64,000 nt of DNA from the NCBI GenBank assembly GCA_963662175.1, contig OY759223.1, positions 20,933,460 through 20,997,459 on the forward strand, written 5' to 3'. The notes below the pieces were generated by a model, which was not told the DNA's origin, ran no database searches, and worked only from the letters and a program-made list of their open reading frames with translations. A program made the translations under genes and the position numbers. Origin of the DNA: Aradus depressus (Eukaryota; Arthropoda; Insecta; Hemiptera; Aradidae). Shown here piece by piece: positions 62,292 through 64,000 of the stretch. Positions within the stretch are counted from its first letter, which is position 1. Each line of letters starts with the position of its first letter.

Positions 62292-63548
62292 AGAAAAAAA
62301 TACATAGATTAATAAAAACGACAGAGCATAATACTGTGATGGTTGATTATAAAAGAGAAGGGAGGATGCCCAGCCAAGGTTTGAAATAAAATTAATTTTA
62401 GACAGTAGAGGCTAGATAGAGAAGTGTGAGGAGAGAGAAGAAAAATAAAAATGCATAATAAAATAAGATAACTTCTAAGTTGAGAAACTTGTGGAATTTG
62501 TAATAAATAAACAAAACAAACTTATTTTTTGAAATATTGTCTATTCCACTAAAGATATTTATAAAAATAAAACTACCGGTTTCGGCCTCACACCATCGTC
62601 AGGTCTAGTTATGGACTAAGGGCTTACTAAGGACTTAGTTCACAACTAGACCTGACGATGGTGTGAGGCCGAAACCGGTAGTTTTATTTTTATAAATATC
62701 TTTAGTGGAATAGACAATATTTCAAAAAATAAGTTTGTTTTATTTATTTAAAATAAGATAAAATAAAAAATAAATAAATGCTTGATGAAAAATATATATT
62801 TTCAATTCAATTCGTTATTAGCCTTTAGGAAATACATCTTCTAGGCTCAGGGATCGGCCTGATATATACATTATTCAGTTAAAAAGAGTACAAATAAATG
62901 AAAATAGAAAAAAATAATAAAATACAAAGTAATAGAACCTAACTGTTAATTAACAAATGAAAAAACTTCTAGTGAAATGGTATTTTATTTAAATACTTCA
63001 ATGTCTTCTAATTTTTAGCGTCCTTACTATGTATAGTATGATATTATTGAGGTTTTGGTTGTTTGTAATGTTGAAAAGGGTCATGTGAAGTGTTGGGCTC
63101 TTTAGTGCTTCTACGAGGTACTTTTTTCTTAATTGGCGGAAGGCTGGACACTCCATGAAGAAGTTGTCCGGTCGGTCTTCGTTGTAGACACTACAGCTCT
63201 CTTCCCTGTTGAAGAGGTATATTATATATATATATGTAAAGAAAATAGAAAGAGAAAAAAAAATGGGGTAAATAATTTAAATGATTAGAATAATGAGGTT
63301 GACTAATTAGAATTAGTAATGGCCACATCACATATATTTTTTTCTTCTCTTTTTCTATTTCTCTCTAAAATGGTCTATTATTAATTGTGGTATATTTTTC
63401 AGGAAATCTGGATTTAGAACGTACACTCATCCGTTTGATTACTTTGACTATGCTGGTATCGAGAGGAATGTGTTCCTGTACGCTACTTCTAAGGAGACCT
63501 ACATTCAACATGTCACGGTTACTGCTCTTCCTGTTGGGCTAGAATTAG
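58213..63548 (+). CDS. GUSB: beta-glucuronidase, N-terminal part (four exons, runs off the window)
   Basis: The product would be a lysosomal or secreted GH2 exo-hydrolase that removes terminal beta-glucuronic acid from glycosaminoglycans and glucuronides. Joining 58213-58389, 59446-59622, 60462-60610 and 63403-63548 gives 216 codons plus one base. Residues 1-18 form a signal peptide (MSAVFTILLIYSLDYSLS). Then come the family landmarks LNGLWRFRISPDN (about 31-43), WMPVPSSYNDV and RDYLGWVWYQTDS, HFRVVLHFGGVHYYTMV, GEHEGGHVPFEFEL, VAVNNTL and FDYFDYAGIERNVFLY, collinear with the N-terminal jelly-roll domain of animal GUSB. The family is about 630-650 residues, so two thirds, with both catalytic glutamates, lie past 64000. 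No internal stops. Start chosen for its context (ACAATGT) and the signal peptide; the frame upstream to 58183 lacks an ATG. Confidence 0.93.
58722..58960. repeat. foldback repeat in GUSB intron 1
   Basis: Left arm (TACTACTGAATAAAACACTT ... GGTTAGAGCATTGTCAAGT) and right arm are inverted, about 100 bp each, with small indels and a short centre containing GACAGTCATAAGTC. Arms include ATTCCACTATATTTATATAA, which resembles ATTCCACTAAAGATATTTAT in the inverted repeat at 62513-62741. Confidence 0.85.
58961..59445. other. remainder of GUSB intron 1
   Basis: AT-rich; T-rich tract at 59208-59236. No nested feature seen. Confidence 0.5.
59446..59622 (+). CDS. GUSB: GUSB-like exon 2
   Basis: The acceptor TTTTTCAG ends at 59445 and the donor GTG/GTAAGT starts at 59623; phase 0 on both sides. 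It encodes EDLFWMPVPSSYNDV, LRDYLGWVWYQTDSVVDFEE and WQHFRVVLHFGGVHYYTMV. The upstream open stretch from 59245 is intron read-through. Confidence 0.93.
59757..59941 (+). repeat. SINE 5' and middle part in GUSB intron 2
   Basis: GGTCACCAGTAGTTCAGTGG (A-box region), a B box shortened to CATCGAAACCCGGCC, the linker TCGGAAGGTAAAATAAACTT and TGTCAGGTACTCGTTAAAGA, as far as CCCCTATCCT. The next base starts RTE-like coding sequence. Confidence 0.85.
59942..60302 (+). pseudogene. RTE-like coding fragment inside the SINE
   Basis: LTCGADSLTMTRADERSLER and KVLQRIIGLR match the RTE segment YG.ESW.LTK.DE..L...ERK.LR.I.G. After frame changes, QWAGHVQRIQE and RGRPRK-type pieces give the WAGH..R.......RGRP ending. 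No reverse transcriptase palm is present. Confidence 0.75.
60303..60378 (+). repeat. SINE 3' part after the RTE fragment
   Basis: AGAAGAGCACTCTGGTAGTA, GGTGATATGACCTCGTATTG and CGCGCATGAGTCAGAATAAC complete the SINE 3' domain with an AACTAA-type tail. Confidence 0.8.
60462..60610 (+). CDS. GUSB: GUSB-like exon 3
   Basis: The acceptor TTATTCCACAG ends at 60461 and the donor GTAAGT starts at 60611. 149 bases, entering in phase 0 and leaving two bases over. It encodes WFGDTLIGEHEGGHVPFEFE, LRKTKGLITVAVNNTLNNHT and LPQGYLTYD. Confidence 0.93.
60841..61086 (-). CDS. short ORF with basic AER-type helix, in GUSB intron 3
   Basis: An 81-residue minus frame contains RTPMSGAERAKMFQERRKVH, then an acidic stretch (EPMDIASEDDTHTSVEGVSE). 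The S.AER.R..RER.K helix resembles N-termini of some transposon- and helicase-related proteins. The local GC content is higher than in the surrounding intron. It is probably a mobile-element fragment rather than a host gene; the plus-strand frame at 60844-61161 is its shadow. Confidence 0.35.
   Translation of the reverse strand: MHIVGKKRQWAMQRTPMSGAERAKMFQERRKVHTASTPAGPEPMDIASEDDTHTSVEGVSELMDINISRINAMQDHWRAIH
61161..61371. other. AT-rich part of GUSB intron 3
   Basis: No feature seen. Confidence 0.5.
62216..62290. repeat. (TA)n microsatellite
   Basis: About 65 bases of nearly pure TA. Confidence 0.95.
62513..62741. repeat. perfect 98-bp inverted repeat with hammerhead-like core
   Basis: Left arm 62513-62610 and right arm 62644-62741 are exact complements around a 33-base loop. 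The right arm carries CCTGACGATGGTGTGAGGCC and GAAACCGGTAGT, a CTGANGA-hairpin-GAAA arrangement; the left arm carries the same on the other strand. A transcript of either strand would form a long hairpin. Confidence 0.93.
62780..63225 (-). pseudogene. LINE C-terminal fragment in GUSB intron 3
   Basis: Reading leftward from 63215: REESCSVYNEDRPDNFFMEC, PAFRQLRKKYLVEAL and NLNNIILYIVRTLKIRRH. This matches the C..C...ED..HFL..CP.F...R...........I..F....K.R close of several LINE polyproteins. The left end has a 3' UTR-like AT-rich stretch. It is 5'-truncated. Confidence 0.7.
63403..63548 (+). CDS. GUSB: GUSB-like exon 4
   Basis: The acceptor TATATTTTTCAG ends at 63402. It restores the frame (GG+G) and encodes KSGFRTYTHPFDYFDYAGIE, RNVFLYATSKETYIQHVTVT and ALPVGLEL. 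The donor is taken as TTAG/GTATTA at 63549, a weak site; reading through would hit a stop 12 codons later (63585-63587). Confidence 0.88.
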
Positions 63549-64000
63549 GTATTATTCATCAGAAAATAAATATAATTTCAAAATAAACAAGCATGTTCTC
63601 GGATGTGTGTGTTTCGCCTCTTTGCACCCTAAATCAGAGGAAATTACTGAACTGTGTATTATGACTCTACAAAAATGGCATTTGTAACTAAGTGCTGCCC
63701 TTGAGGTCCACATGGCAAACTTCCCAGCGTGATATCAATATCAATAACAATAATAACACAAAAAACTAGGCATTTCATTCAGTACAGAATTTTTTATTCA
63801 TTTAATTGGATTTAATCTATACATATATTTTTAATTGATATGCGAATGCACATGAATGAAAAATTGTAAGATTTTTATATTTTCACTGCACAAAATGAAC
63901 TCATGAGACGTCAAATAGCCTATTTCTTAATTTTGCTTTTAATACTCACTACATGTAAAATACCATGAGAATTCCGACCATCCGCTATTGAGCTAAGCCT
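63549..64000 (+). other. start of GUSB intron 4
   Basis: No further GUSB-like exon is visible to the window end. AT-rich, no repeat family recognised. Confidence 0.5.

Larger units (their letters stand above)
61372..63335. mobile_element. TIR-bounded composite in GUSB intron 3
   Basis: ATATGTGATGTGGCCATTAC (61372-61391) has its exact complement at 63316-63335. The left side continues ACAGGACTTTCTTATACCAA, as in the MITE at 24992-25195. A second inward-facing end lies at about 61905-61932 (TATAAGAAGGTCCTGTAATG). The long span therefore may be one large element or two MITE ends with later insertions. It contains the (TA)n, a 98-bp inverted repeat and a LINE remnant. Confidence 0.55.

Noticed and set aside
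62108..62389. 93-residue Lys/Ile/Tyr-rich frame
   Set aside because: It is created by poly-A and the (TA)n microsatellite.

Overview
This window is nuclear DNA of an arthropod, most likely an insect. It is AT-rich, has introns with GT/AG borders, and is packed with transposable-element debris. There are no bacterial operons, no rRNA and no tRNA gene that looks functional. The species cannot be named from the sequence.

The only well-supported host gene is at the right edge: the first four coding exons of a lysosomal-type beta-glucuronidase (GUSB-like, glycoside hydrolase family 2) on the + strand, 58213 to about 63548. It begins with a signal peptide and covers the N-terminal sugar-binding domain. 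The catalytic half lies beyond base 64000. Its introns hold a foldback element, a SINE/RTE chimera, a LINE remnant and a perfect 98-bp inverted repeat. Weaker host-exon candidates are a serine/proline-rich minus-strand first exon (14997-15096), a minus-strand terminal exon (2012-2155) and a spliced-looking locus at about 53200-54000.

The rest is a layered repeat landscape. (1) A tRNA-derived SINE of about 340 bp, with clear A and B boxes, has more than 20 full or partial copies on both strands; its tails are of two kinds, AACCT repeats or AACTA repeats. (2) A dispersed element called DR here has dozens of fragments; its ends carry TACTTCCCC / GGGGAAGTA. (3) Non-LTR retrotransposon pieces include four 5'-truncated copies of one LINE (called J1 here), jockey-like 3' fragments, RTE-like fragments, a CR1-like 3' end and an RNase H fragment. 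(4) DNA transposons include three hAT copies with C-terminal dimerisation coding remnants, four short hAT-like elements, a PIF/Harbinger copy with its TAA target duplication, a broken mariner, a 912-bp foldback element and other TIR elements. (5) Short Penelope-like terminal fragments share a hammerhead-like core. (6) Tandem arrays have 36-, 146-, 182-, 25- and roughly 200-bp units.

Several nestings can be read to the base from target-site duplications: hAT in LINE in SINE (15405-16925), hAT in SINE (47293-48170), hAT in a jockey-like LINE (40600-42372), a short hAT-like element in a SINE (27625-28390) and RTE in DR (56530-57865). These give the relative age of the families. Family names come from recognising motifs in translations; no database search was possible.
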